Shown here: one piece after another, positions 17,150 to 25,763 of the stretch
Numbering within the stretch: the first letter of the stretch is position 1
Layout of the letters: every line of letters starts with the position of its first letter
Assembly (NCBI GenBank): GCA_019416425.1
Contig: DXXK01000002.1
Span: forward strand, 1-42,701
Length of the DNA: 42,701 bases
Direction of reading: 5' to 3'
Source: Bacteroidales bacterium
Lineage (GTDB): Bacteria; Bacteroidota; Bacteroidia; Bacteroidales; Muribaculaceae
Translations under genes and position numbers: made by a program
The notes under the pieces: generated by a model
What the model was told of the DNA's origin: nothing
The model's input: the letters and a program-made list of their open reading frames with translations, nothing else
Database searches by the model: none

Positions 17150-18367
17150 TCAGCGAATCAGGATCTTCTTGCCATTACGGATGTAGATGCCGGGGTCTGC
17201 CGTTTCGGGATTCACCTGACGGCCCTGGAGGTCATACATATATGTAGATTCAGTGTCTGTCATGATGCAATCCACTCCAGACGGGAACTGACTGTCTTCA
17301 ATCTCCACGATATTAGTGAAGCACTTCCAACCCGTGCTGCCACGATAAGCATTGGCCGAGCCAACGGGAACATACAACACTGCCTGCGACGGTGCAATCC
17401 CATCCGCACCACAGAAAGTGTCCGCTTCCGCTGTCGGGGGAACCACACTTCTGCAATAGACCTTCTGAAGGGCAGGATTGTCGGCAAAGCAACCCTCACC
17501 CACTGACTGCAGGGTGGAGGGGAAGATAATAACCGAGAGGGCCGGACATCCCGAGAACATGCGTTCAGCAATCATCTCCACTCCCTCGTTGAAAACCACC
17601 TTCTTAAGTTTAATGTTCTTTACATCAACATCCTTAACTTCCTTAGAATTAAAGATGACCTCCTCAATAAATGTCTGGCAGAACGCAAAGCATTCTGCGA
17701 AAAATGTCGATGGTAATTCAATTTTAGCCAAGTTTAACATCGAAAAGGAATGTGAGTCCAGAAATCCAACAGGAGCATGGAGGTACACTTCTCTGAGATA
17801 TGGACATTGTTGGAACGCATAATCCGGTATTCCCATAATTTGGCTGCCTACGGTTATGCTCCTTAGGTGCGAGCCAGCGAAGCAGCACATACCCATACTG
17901 CTTACGGTCTCCGGCAAGTCAATTTCCTCAATATGAGTGTCGGCGAACGCATACCATCCGATTCTCTCGATGCCGGATGGAAGTATTATCCTACGGAGAT
18001 TGTTCCGTTCATCATCGCTTTCACCGGCATTCTCCTTCTCATGGAGTATTCCGGTTGCTTCATTCGGAACACTCCAGTATAACAGAAATGCATCGTTAGG
18101 AATCTCGTTGTCCCGGCACTGCGCGTCCTTGAGGTCAATCTCACTCAGCACACCCTCCCTGATGGCCTTCTTCATCACATCGAAGTCCGACTTGTCGATG
18201 GGTCCGGCAACGGTAAGGTACTGTACCGTGGTTATCCTGTCGCCGAGCAATTCGCCCAGTTGCCCATAGTCAGTGGTCTGTATGCTGACGGTCTCCTGCC
18301 CGTACGCGGCCATGCCGCACAGCGCGGCCGATATGGCCAGCAATATCATCAGTTTCTTCATATTCAT
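17150..18367 (-). CDS. Secreted BspA-like leucine-rich-repeat protein
   Basis: The 405-residue protein has a signal peptide (about 1-23, ending MAAYGQ). Several LRR_5/BspA-type repeats follow, for example RRIILPSGIERIGWYAFAD, EIDLPETVSSMGMCCFAG, VFNEGVEMIAERMFSGCP and VIIFPSTLQSVGEGCFAD. A segment near the end (VLYVPVGSANAYRGSTGWKCF) is the usual closing motif of these proteins. The last 30 residues (YDLQGRQV...PGIYIRNGKKILIR) form a tail shared with the C10 peptidase encoded at 22308. BspA-like proteins are surface or secreted adhesins in Bacteroidota; an adhesive role is family inference. Start at 18367 or Met3 at 18361. The gene is monocistronic as far as I can see. Confidence 0.9.
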   Translation of the reverse strand: MNMKKLMILLAISAALCGMAAYGQETVSIQTTDYGQLGELLGDRITTVQYLTVAGPIDKSDFDVMKKAIREGVLSEIDLKDAQCRDNEIPNDAFLLYWSVPNEATGILHEKENAGESDDERNNLRRIILPSGIERIGWYAFADTHIEEIDLPETVSSMGMCCFAGSHLRSITVGSQIMGIPDYAFQQCPYLREVYLHAPVGFLDSHSFSMLNLAKIELPSTFFAECFAFCQTFIEEVIFNSKEVKDVDVKNIKLKKVVFNEGVEMIAERMFSGCPALSVIIFPSTLQSVGEGCFADNPALQKVYCRSVVPPTAEADTFCGADGIAPSQAVLYVPVGSANAYRGSTGWKCFTNIVEIEDSQFPSGVDCIMTDTESTYMYDLQGRQVNPETADPGIYIRNGKKILIR

Positions 18368-18657
18368 AGGTTAGTCTTTAAGGTTATCACTTTGTTCATT
18401 ACATCACCAAATGAGACCAATAATCAATCAAAATGGGGCTCATTGCCTATACGTTAAAAACACACCATGCTTGCAGGTTTACAAGCATTTTGCTTTTCAA
18501 ATATCCGAATCTCTTGCAAAAAATACAGAATTATATTAAATTATTCAAATCTTTTGTCAAATTTTCGAGTATTTCCTGACTTTGTCGTTGCGTCACCCGG
18601 AAACACTCTCCAAATCAGCAATCTAAGATGTCTCAGTAGTCCGGCTCACCCGTGGGG

Positions 18658-18937
18658 GGCGCGCAAAGCCGCAAAGGGGGTCTATGGATAATGTGTGTCT
18701 TCACCTCGGTCATCCGGAGTGTGTGCGTTTCCGCCAAGGCCGCGAGGGAAAAGAGATTCCGGACGCGGATTCCGCCAAGCCATCCGGACGGCTTGGCGGA
18801 ATCCGCGTCCGGGGTTATTATCCATAACCCTCGGCGATCTTCGTGTAGGGAGGGGAGCCCGTCAGACCGCGTGCCGCTCCGACTTCCATCACAGCTTTTT
18901 TGAGAACGAAGTGGAGCCCTTTGCGCCTTTGCGCGCC
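18658..18937. repeat. Nested inverted-repeat element, about 280 bases, non-coding
   Basis: The 775-base gap between the LRR gene and the beta-galactosidase holds a three-level inverted repeat. The outer arms are 21 bases with one mismatch (18658-18678 and 18917-18937). The middle arms are TATGGATAAT (18683-18692) with its complement (18817-18826). The centre is a perfect 23-bp stem (18759-18781 with 18790-18812) and an 8-base loop. No transposase is present. The outer arms carry a GCAAAG-type motif of the kind seen in dispersed intergenic repeats of many bacteria. A MITE-like or REP-like nature is inference. The flanks 18368-18640 (AT-rich) and 18940-19055 show no gene. Confidence 0.75.
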
Positions 18938-19056
18938 ACCATACGCACCGGCAACGCAGCGTTGCATCACCCTGAATCATCTGTTGGTTTATCTATTCTT
19001 CTGATACTCAATTACGATATTTTCTCGACTTGATAAAGTGACGAAGTCAGGATATG

Positions 19057-19136
19057 GAAAATGGCCGGTCACGGGGAGTGGCCGGCCATCGGTATTGTCA
19101 GGATTCAGGTCCGGCGGGATACGCCGGACCTGAATC
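19057..19136 (-). terminator. Two consecutive hairpins downstream of the beta-galactosidase
   Basis: On the minus strand the transcript first meets a perfect 15-bp stem (19102-19116 with 19122-19136, loop of 5) without a T run. It then meets a second stem (ATGGCCGG at 19061-19068 with 19082-19089, inner CAC/GTG) followed by TTTTCC. The second looks like the real terminator. Confidence 0.65.
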
Positions 19137-19143
19137 AATGGAA

Positions 19144-21219
19144 TCAATTGTGGAGGGAGTGGGACACAGGCTTCATGATGAAGGTGAAGGTGTAGTCCTG
19201 GTAGGGCAGGCGATACTGCTTCAGAGGGAGGGCGCCCCAGCTGTTGACGCAACCCAGTCCCATCTGAGCCCTGTCCACCAGCACGTTGGTGTAACCGCAC
19301 TGCGGAACCTCGGGCGAGTGCATCTGGCTCTTGTCCCATCCGTTGTCCAGCGACTCGACAGTATAGTTCAGCGCCGAAGCCGAGAAGGGAGCGTCCGAGA
19401 TGAACTCCAGACCCTTGCCGGCCCTGTTGACCATGCGCCAGTAACGGATGTCGGTCTTGGTGCCGGTCTCCTGCGGACGGATGTAGGGATAGAACTGCTC
19501 GGCCACCGTCTGGTTGTAGATACCTAAGCGTGTGGAATGGTTACGGTCGGAATAGTTCTCGATCGGGCCGCGGCCATAGTACTGCAGGGCGTCGAACTGA
19601 GCCGGCATCGGCATCTGCACGCCGAAGCGGAACATATCGGAAACCTTGGCGTTCTTGTCAGCCTTCAGAGCCTCCGTCACCTTAACGATACCGGCGGCGT
19701 TGATCTGATAGGTCATGGAGAACGTAGCGCTTACAGCCGGAATGGTGTAGTCGGCATTCACGACGACATACTCGCCATCCTGCCTGTAGTCCAGCTTCTG
19801 CAGCTTGACCTCGGGGCTCTTCCAGGCAACATACTTCTGCTGCAGGCCTGCACCGTAGTCATTGTCGGTCGGAGCACGCCAGAAGTTGGGCGTAACGGCC
19901 AGACCCTGCTCGATCATCTCCGTGCCACCAACATTGTACTTCATCATATATCCGCTGTGGCGGTTGAACTCGATATTGAAGTTGTCGCCCTTCACGATCA
20001 CGAAGTTCCAGTTGTTGTCCACGATCTGCGGAGCCTTGACGGACTCGTTGGCTGCGGGACGGACAGCGATGTCCATGCTCCGCTTAGCGGGGGTGTTCAG
20101 GGCTATCTGAGCACGAGCCACCACGTGGCCGGCGGGCAGAAGGCCTTCCTCATCCTTCAGGGAGTAGTCCACGTTGAGCAGCCACTCGCCCTGGTCGGAG
20201 ATCTTGCCGTAAGGAATCTGGATGGTCTCGGTTGCGCCCGGAGCCACGTTCAGGTCGGAGATGCGGCCCTCGCGTACGGGAACGCCGTTGTTCAGCAGTA
20301 CCCAGTCCAGATTCAGGTTCTTCAGGTCGACGAAGAAGTTCTCGTTGTAGACGTTCACCTTGCCGGCGCTCAGGTCGGCCGGAGTGGTCCACACGTTCTG
20401 GTAGAAGTAGGCCACCTCGTCGGCATGCGGGTTGGGCACGCGGTCGGGGCTGACCAGACCGTTCACGCAGAAGTTGTTGTCGCTGGCGTCGTAATCGTTG
20501 AAGTCGCCGCCGTAGGCGTAGATCTCGGCGCCGTTCTTACCCTTCCAGCGGACGCCCTGGTCCACGAAGTCCCAGATGAAGCCGCCCTGCAGCTTCGGAT
20601 ATTTGCGGATCAGGTCCCAGTATTCCTTGAAGCCGCCCTGGGAGTTACCCATGGCGTGGGCGTACTCGCACTGGATCAGAGGCTTCTGGACCTCATCGCT
20701 CTTTGCGAACTTCTCCATGCCCTCGTAGCCGTAGTACATCGGGCAGAAGATGTCGGTCTTGCCCTTCTGTCCGGCCTGCTCGTACTGTACGGGACGGCTC
20801 GGATCCTCGGCCTTGACCCAATCGTAGGCGGCCTCGAAGTTCGGGCCGTAACCGGCCTCGTTGCCCAGGCTCCAGAAGATGACGGCGGGATGGTTGAAGT
20901 TGGCCTGCACGTTGCGCTGGTTGCGCTCCATATGCGCCTTCTTGTAGGCCGCGTTCTTGGCCAGCGTCTTGTCGCCGTAGCCCATGCCGTGGCTCTCGAT
21001 GTTGGTCTCGGCCACCATGTAGATGCCGTACTTGTCGCACAGGTCGTACCACAGACGGTCGTTGGGATAGTGGCACGTACGGACGGCGTTGATGTTCAGC
21101 TTCTTCATCAGCTGGATGTCCTGCAGCATACGCTCGGGCGACACCACATAGCCGCCGTCGGGGTCAAGCTCGTGACGGTCGGCGCCCTTGAACAGGACGG
21201 GCTTTCCGTTGACCAGCAC
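19144..21219 (-). pseudogene. Beta-galactosidase GH2, C-terminal part after an in-frame TGA
   Basis: This is the larger part of a LacZ-type beta-galactosidase whose reading frame is continuous with the part at 21244-22233 except for one TGA codon. The whole gene (19144-22233) would encode about 1029 residues, the normal LacZ length. This part carries the catalytic barrel: the acid/base Glu in SLGNEAGYG (459 in full numbering) and the nucleophile Glu in IQCEYAHAMGNS (523). It also carries the C-terminal beta-galactosidase small-chain domain (NVGGTEMIEQGLAVTPNFWRAPTDND), ending in the typical ALPLKQYRLPYQDYTF. The open frame begins at a GTG eight codons after the TGA, with no recognisable ribosome site, so independent translation is doubtful. 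Otherwise the sequence is uncorrupted, so the stop is recent, an error, or read through. Confidence 0.85.
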
Positions 21220-21243
21220 CTGGCTGTTGACCAGCTCGATCTT

Positions 21244-21246
21244 TCA
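21244..21246 (-). other. In-frame TGA interrupting the beta-galactosidase
   Basis: On the minus strand the codons read P-V-N-V-G-F-TGA-K-I-E-L-V-N-S-Q-V. LacZ homologues have Arg after GF (GFRK), so a single base change CGA or AGA to TGA explains the stop. TGA is used as an ordinary stop by hrpB, terL and parA in this window, so a changed genetic code is unlikely. Confidence 0.9.
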
Positions 21247-22233
21247 GAAACCGACATTGACGGGAATCACCTCGCCGTTGCCCTCGACAGTCAGGCGGTA
21301 CAGGTAAGGGTCCTCGGCGCTCCAAGCATGAGCGCCGGGAACATCCATGGTCAGCTTGCCGCTCTTGGAGGCGGTCGTGCTGGCCACCACATTGCCCTCG
21401 GCATCGCTCAGCGTCAGCGTGGTGGGAACGCTGCCCGTCAGCTTCAGGTCGACGGTCAGCTGGCCGTCCTTGTAATTGTTGGTCAGGTCGGGGGTGACGC
21501 GTACATCCTCCACGCGCTTCTTGTTGCGTGCGAACATGTAGGAGTCGCGGGCCACGCCGCCGAAGCGGAAGAAGTCCTGGTCCTCCAGATATGTGCCGTC
21601 GCACCAGCGGAACACCTGAAAACAGATCAGGTTCTCCTGGCCGGGAACGATGTAGGGGGTTACGTTGAACTCTGCCTCAAGCTTGCTGTCCTCGCTGTAG
21701 CCCACGTACTTACCGTTGACCCACAGGTAGACGCAGGAGGTCACCGAGCCGAAATGCACGAATATATCCTTGCCCTTCCAGTCTGCGGGCACCTTGAACT
21801 CGCGGCGGTAGGTGCCTACATTGTTGTTCTTGACGGGAACCTGCGGCGGATTGCTCTCGAAATCGTTGCGCCAGGGGTAGCCGGTGTTGACGTACTGCGG
21901 ATCGCCGTAGCCGTTCAGCTCCCACATGCCGGGGACCGGCATGGTGCCCCAGCCCTTGTCGTTGAAGCTCTTGCTCCAGAAATCCACGGGACGCTGGTCG
22001 GCGTCGTTCACCCAGTTGAACTTCCACTTGCCGTTGAGGCTCAGATAATTCGACGAATGCTTCAGGCAGCCGCACTTGGCGGCCTTCTCGCCGGTCTTGT
22101 AGGCGAAAGGCTGCGCGCGCATCGGCGCACGGTTCACTGCGTTCACGTTCGGATCCTTCCACTCCGTGAAGCTCTGCGCCGAAACGCCGAGCCAGCAGCC
22201 GGCCAACGCTACGGCCAGTAATTTAAATTTCAT
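21244..22233 (-). pseudogene. Beta-galactosidase GH2, N-terminal part ending at an in-frame TGA
   Basis: These 329 residues are the N-terminal part of the GH2 beta-galactosidase completed by the frame at 19144-21219. They include a signal peptide (about 1-19, ending GVSAQ), so the enzyme would be periplasmic. The GH2 sugar-binding jelly roll follows (LNGKWKFNWV, MPVPGMWELNGYGDPQYVN, FVHFGSVTSCVYLWVNGKYVGYSEDSKLEAEF, FRWCDGTYLEDQDFFRFGGVARD). Then comes the start of the immunoglobulin-like domain 2, cut off at VIPVNVGF. No catalytic glutamate lies in this part, so it cannot be active alone. It starts 74 bases after the C10 peptidase gene. The complete enzyme would cleave beta-galactosides such as lactose or galactan ends. 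Confidence 0.85.
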
Positions 22234-22259
22234 AATATTAGTTTTTAGTTCTGTTATGA

Positions 22260-22299
22260 TTGCCCGGACCTTTTCCCTTCAGGGGCTCAGTCCGGGCAA
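22260..22299 (-). terminator. Hairpin between the C10 peptidase and beta-galactosidase genes
   Basis: A perfect 10-bp stem (22260-22269 with 22290-22299) encloses 20 bases that hold a further CCC/GGG stem. The T tract on the minus strand is weak, so it may attenuate rather than fully stop transcription. Confidence 0.45.
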
Positions 22300-22307
22300 C
22301 CGAATTT

Positions 22308-24389
22308 CTATCGTATCACTGCTTTCTCGGCACCCTGGGCCGTCTTGCGGATATATATACCCGGCATCAGGTTGCTCTCGTTTACGCGACGGCCCTGCAG
22401 GTCGAACCATACGGCGGCCTTGTCGCTCTGAATCGAACCGACACCGGTGGGTTGCTTGACGGTTACCGCCACATCGGCCAGAGACGTCATCGGAATCCAT
22501 TGGCCGGCGGTGCCGTTCTTGATGCTCAACGCCAGCTTATACTCACCGGCCGGAAGGACAGCGGCCACCTCCCCCTCCTCAGCGGCACGTACCGTCTCGG
22601 GTTCAGGCTCGGCTCCGGATTCAACAACCGTCAGCTGAGTACTCTGATAATCCAGCTCGAGGGTCTCGGCAACAGGTATGACAACGGTCTTCTCCTCGCC
22701 GTAAGCCCTCAGCTTGCCCTCCTGGATCAGCTCGGCGCGCACGGTATAGTTCATCTCTGTGACTCCCTGGTTGAACACCTGAGCAGTTATCTGGATTGCG
22801 GGGTCCTCTGCCTCGACTTCGGCAGGAGAAACCTGATCGGACACCTGCGGAACCAGAATATTCAGTCCACGGAGAGTCAGTTTACCCTCCGCATCCACCT
22901 CACCTATCACAAACTGAGGCTTGGAGATGGGAATCTGCACGGGCCACATTGTCTGGCCGTCTTTCGAAGTTGCCATATACATCCTGTACAGGCCTTCCGT
23001 CAATTCCACATCGTACGGCCATCCAAATTCACTCCACCCCCAGCGGACATCGAGATCCTCTTCCAGCTCGTAAGTATAGTCCTGTGCATTGCCGGAATCA
23101 TATATCGGCTCATAAATCATTGAGAGGTACCAATTTGGCTGAAAGCAACAAGGACCATAATTATAAAATCCACCTCCCACACTGAACCCATCATAACGAG
23201 AGAGCTGCGTATCCATCGGACTGTAGTACAATCCATCCACCCCGGAACGCATTATATATATCTCTGTCCCGGGATCCTGCTCGGTGGCAGGCTTGGCATG
23301 CAGCACGGCACCCGAGCCGGTACTGTACCCTGCCGACGAGCCTCCGGCACCCTGCTGGGAAGGATCCAGGAAGTCCAGAAGGAAATTGCCGTCGCTCATA
23401 CCGCCCCAGCCCCAGTTGATGTGGAACAGGCCGTCGCCGGCATATCCGTCGCAGATAAAGGAGTGTCCACCTTCCTCATTATGGCCGTCATACACGATCG
23501 GGCCGCAGTTCTTCAGGTTCTCGTACATCATCTCCTCCCAGACATACAGACTGTAATAGTCACGTTCCAGATATTCGATGCTCTTGCTGAATCCGAAGTT
23601 ATTGACCAATGCCGGACCGACATTGACTGAATAGGCTCCGGAACCCGAAGTCCCGTACTGCATCTCCACGCCGGCTCCGACAGCGGCCATCAGATGCGCA
23701 ACGGCAGTCTGCTGGGTTTCTGTGTCGGTGCAGTACCACTCGCCTGTACTGTAATTGTAATCTTTATTGTATTCATTCAACATGTTGTCCCAGTCGAATG
23801 TGTATGTGCTCAGGTCCACCGGAGTCTCGGTCTGCGAAGCCTGACCGAAATGGAGGTAATACTTGCCGGTGCCCGTGGCCTGCGGCGGCCAGTTGAAGTA
23901 CTTCATCAGCTGGGCTGTACTGGTTGCCACGCAACCGGTGTAGCATTTCCGGCCGTTATCCGTCGGACACTCGTTATTGTAGGGGACATCCTGGTTCCAC
24001 TTGGTCTGGCACAATGGCGCGATGGACTCGCGCTGGGGCCTGGTGAAACTGTTTACCCATTCGGGATGTTCGGCGGCGAGCGCCACACGCTGGCTCAGGA
24101 AGGTCATGAAATAATCGAACTCGGGATTGGAGGCCACGGTACCCGTGCCGTAGCCCAACAATGCAGGAGCCACGTCATCAGCCGGCATGACCGCGAATCC
24201 GTCGGGCCCCTGGAACAGGTAGACCGACTTAGCGGAAGCTAACGGGACCTGACGGAATTCCGTCGCGGCACCCTTGACACGTTGACGGCTGTCGCCCAGG
24301 GCGCGACGCAGCGCAGCCTCGGGACTGATGTACGCAGCCGATGCGGTAAGGCAAGCCAATGGCAATACCGCCAACAAAATACGTCTCAT
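22308..24389 (-). CDS. Secreted C10-family (streptopain-like) cysteine peptidase with C-terminal tail
   Basis: The 693-residue protein begins at the ATG at 24389. An upstream in-frame TTG at 24428 adds 13 residues before a clear signal peptide and is unlikely. The signal peptide is about 1-18. A SpeB-type propeptide (about 20-110; VYLFQGPDGFAVMPADD) precedes the peptidase domain with Cys153 in CYTGCVATSTAQ, His309 in GGHSFICDGY and the motif INWGWGG. About 330 residues of beta-rich C-terminal domain follow, ending in a tail (DLQGRRV...PGIYIRK) shared with the LRR protein. Both catalytic residues are intact, so an active secreted protease is likely. It is 54 bases downstream of the aminotransferase gene, without a visible promoter of its own. 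Confidence 0.93.
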   Translation of the reverse strand: MRRILLAVLPLACLTASAAYISPEAALRRALGDSRQRVKGAATEFRQVPLASAKSVYLFQGPDGFAVMPADDVAPALLGYGTGTVASNPEFDYFMTFLSQRVALAAEHPEWVNSFTRPQRESIAPLCQTKWNQDVPYNNECPTDNGRKCYTGCVATSTAQLMKYFNWPPQATGTGKYYLHFGQASQTETPVDLSTYTFDWDNMLNEYNKDYNYSTGEWYCTDTETQQTAVAHLMAAVGAGVEMQYGTSGSGAYSVNVGPALVNNFGFSKSIEYLERDYYSLYVWEEMMYENLKNCGPIVYDGHNEEGGHSFICDGYAGDGLFHINWGWGGMSDGNFLLDFLDPSQQGAGGSSAGYSTGSGAVLHAKPATEQDPGTEIYIMRSGVDGLYYSPMDTQLSRYDGFSVGGGFYNYGPCCFQPNWYLSMIYEPIYDSGNAQDYTYELEEDLDVRWGWSEFGWPYDVELTEGLYRMYMATSKDGQTMWPVQIPISKPQFVIGEVDAEGKLTLRGLNILVPQVSDQVSPAEVEAEDPAIQITAQVFNQGVTEMNYTVRAELIQEGKLRAYGEEKTVVIPVAETLELDYQSTQLTVVESGAEPEPETVRAAEEGEVAAVLPAGEYKLALSIKNGTAGQWIPMTSLADVAVTVKQPTGVGSIQSDKAAVWFDLQGRRVNESNLMPGIYIRKTAQGAEKAVIR

Positions 24390-24443
24390 AGTGAATAGTT
24401 TATTAGTGAAATTAATTTTGATTCGCAATCTCCGGTCCTATGT

Positions 24444-25640
24444 TTACGCCAGACGCTCGGTGGCCGCCTTGATGCGGGCCATGGCCTCGCGGATGTTGTC
24501 GTCGCTGGTGGCATAGCTCAGACGGATGTAGCCGGGAGCGCAGAATGCGTCCCCGTCCACGGTCACGACATTGGCCTCCTCCAGCAGGTACATCACATAG
24601 TCGGAGCTGCTGTTGATGACACGGTCGCCGGCACGCTTGCCGATCAATGCCGATACGTCGGGGAACAGATAGAACGCGCCCATGGGCTTGAAGGTCTTCC
24701 AGCCGGGGATATCCTGCGCCAGGCCGTAGACCAGGTCGCGGCGGCGGCGGAACGCCTGGCACATCTGGGCAACGCACTCCTGCGGGCCGTTGTAGGCGGC
24801 CTCGGCGGCACGCTGGGCGATGCTCGACGCACCCGACGTCATCTGTCCCTGCAGCTTGGTGATGGCCTTGGCCACGGCCGTCGGGGCTGCTACATAACCT
24901 ATACGCCAGCCTGTCATGGCGTAAGCCTTGCTGACGCCGTTGATGATCAGCACGCGGTCCCTCATGCCCGGGCAATGGGCGATGGAGGCCACAGGCCGGT
25001 CGGTGAAGTTGATATGCTCGTAGATCTCGTCACTGATCACCGTCACGTCGGGATGCTTGGCCAGTACCGCAGCCAGAGCCTCGAGTTCCTCCTTGGTGTA
25101 GACCGCGCCGGTGGGATTGCTCGGAGAGTTCAGCAGCAGCGCGCGTGTGCGGGGCGTGATGGCGTCCTCCAGTTCCTGCGCGGTCATCTTCAGTCCGTTC
25201 TCAGGCTTGGTGGGTACGCAAACGGGCTTGCCCTCGGCCAGCTTTACCAGCTCCACGTAGCTGACCCATGCCGGAACAGGAATCACCACCTCGTCGCCGG
25301 GATTGACCAGAGCCAGGATCACGTTGGCCAGCTCATGCTTGGCGCCGTTGCCCACCACGATGTCGGTCGGGGCATAGGTCAGCGAGTTCTCACGCTGCAG
25401 CTTGCCGCAGATGGCCTGACGCAGCGACAGGTAACCCGGTACCGGCGTATAGCGGGAATAGTTCTCGTCGATGGCGCGCTTGGCCGCATCCTTGATGAAG
25501 TCCGGAGTGTTGAAATCCGGCTCGCCGGCCGTCAGACCGATCACGTCCACCCCGGCTGCCTTCAACTCGTTGGTCTTCTGCAACATCACCAGTGTCGCCG
25601 ACGGCGACAGACTCTGCACTCGCTTCGAAATTTCTATCAT
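24444..25640 (-). CDS. Class I PLP-dependent aminotransferase (aspartate aminotransferase-like)
   Basis: The 398-residue cytoplasmic enzyme belongs to fold-type I, subgroup I-gamma (AspB-like). It shows GLTAGEPDFNTPDF at the N terminus, the substrate-carboxylate motif NSPSNPTGAVY, the PLP-phenol-binding region ISDEIYEHINF, the Schiff-base Lys238 in GVSKAYAMTGWRIGY and the C-terminal Arg in GYIRLSYA. It most likely interconverts aspartate/2-oxoglutarate and oxaloacetate/glutamate. Related enzymes that use prephenate, or act in methionine or alanine metabolism, cannot be excluded from sequence alone. The ATG at 25640 fits the family start (MIEISKRVQSLSPSAT). It is transcribed from a promoter just downstream of the U32 operon terminator. 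Confidence 0.93.
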   Translation of the reverse strand: MIEISKRVQSLSPSATLVMLQKTNELKAAGVDVIGLTAGEPDFNTPDFIKDAAKRAIDENYSRYTPVPGYLSLRQAICGKLQRENSLTYAPTDIVVGNGAKHELANVILALVNPGDEVVIPVPAWVSYVELVKLAEGKPVCVPTKPENGLKMTAQELEDAITPRTRALLLNSPSNPTGAVYTKEELEALAAVLAKHPDVTVISDEIYEHINFTDRPVASIAHCPGMRDRVLIINGVSKAYAMTGWRIGYVAAPTAVAKAITKLQGQMTSGASSIAQRAAEAAYNGPQECVAQMCQAFRRRRDLVYGLAQDIPGWKTFKPMGAFYLFPDVSALIGKRAGDRVINSSSDYVMYLLEEANVVTVDGDAFCAPGYIRLSYATSDDNIREAMARIKAATERLA

Positions 25641-25659
25641 GACGAAATGTAGCTGTTAA

Positions 25660-25697
25660 AAAGTTACTTTAAAGTTACTTGATTTCCTACAAATTTA
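25660..25697 (-). promoter_or_regulatory. -7 element and direct repeat upstream of the aminotransferase gene
   Basis: TAAATTTG on the minus strand (25690-25697) matches TAnnTTTG, giving a leader of about 40 bases. Downstream of it the plus-strand sequence AAAGTTACTT occurs twice (25660-25669 and 25671-25680), one helical turn apart, over the predicted start of transcription. This could be an operator. No good -33 element is seen because the terminator of the next gene lies there. Confidence 0.4.
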
Positions 25698-25699
25698 GT

Positions 25700-25740
25700 A
25701 AAAAAATCCGATTTCCTAAAATACATTTCAGGAAATCGGA
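25700..25740 (-). terminator. Terminator of the serS-menG-U32 operon
   Basis: A perfect 11-bp stem (25707-25717 with 25730-25740), read on the minus strand, is followed by seven T residues. It lies 24 bases after the U32 gene stop. Confidence 0.88.
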
Positions 25741-25763
25741 CTATTATCACGATATTAGGATAT

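Noticed and set aside
17140..17170. Hairpin over the stop codon of the LRR gene
   Set aside because: The stem overlaps coding sequence and has no T tract on the minus strand, so I do not call it a terminator.
18633..18980. A minus-strand frame of 115 codons across the inverted-repeat element
   Set aside because: It follows the repeat arms, lacks protein-like patterns and a start context, and is better explained by the repeat.
21244..21246. Reassignment of TGA or selenocysteine insertion at the beta-galactosidase stop
   Set aside because: TGA ends hrpB, terL and parA in the same window, the expected residue is Arg rather than Cys, and I see no selenocysteine-type hairpin just after it.
19537..22221. 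A plus-strand open frame of 894 codons opposite the beta-galactosidase
   Set aside because: It is the mirror of a GC-rich coding gene, has Val/Leu/His-rich composition and no domain or lipobox, and runs antisense to a clear GH2 sequence.
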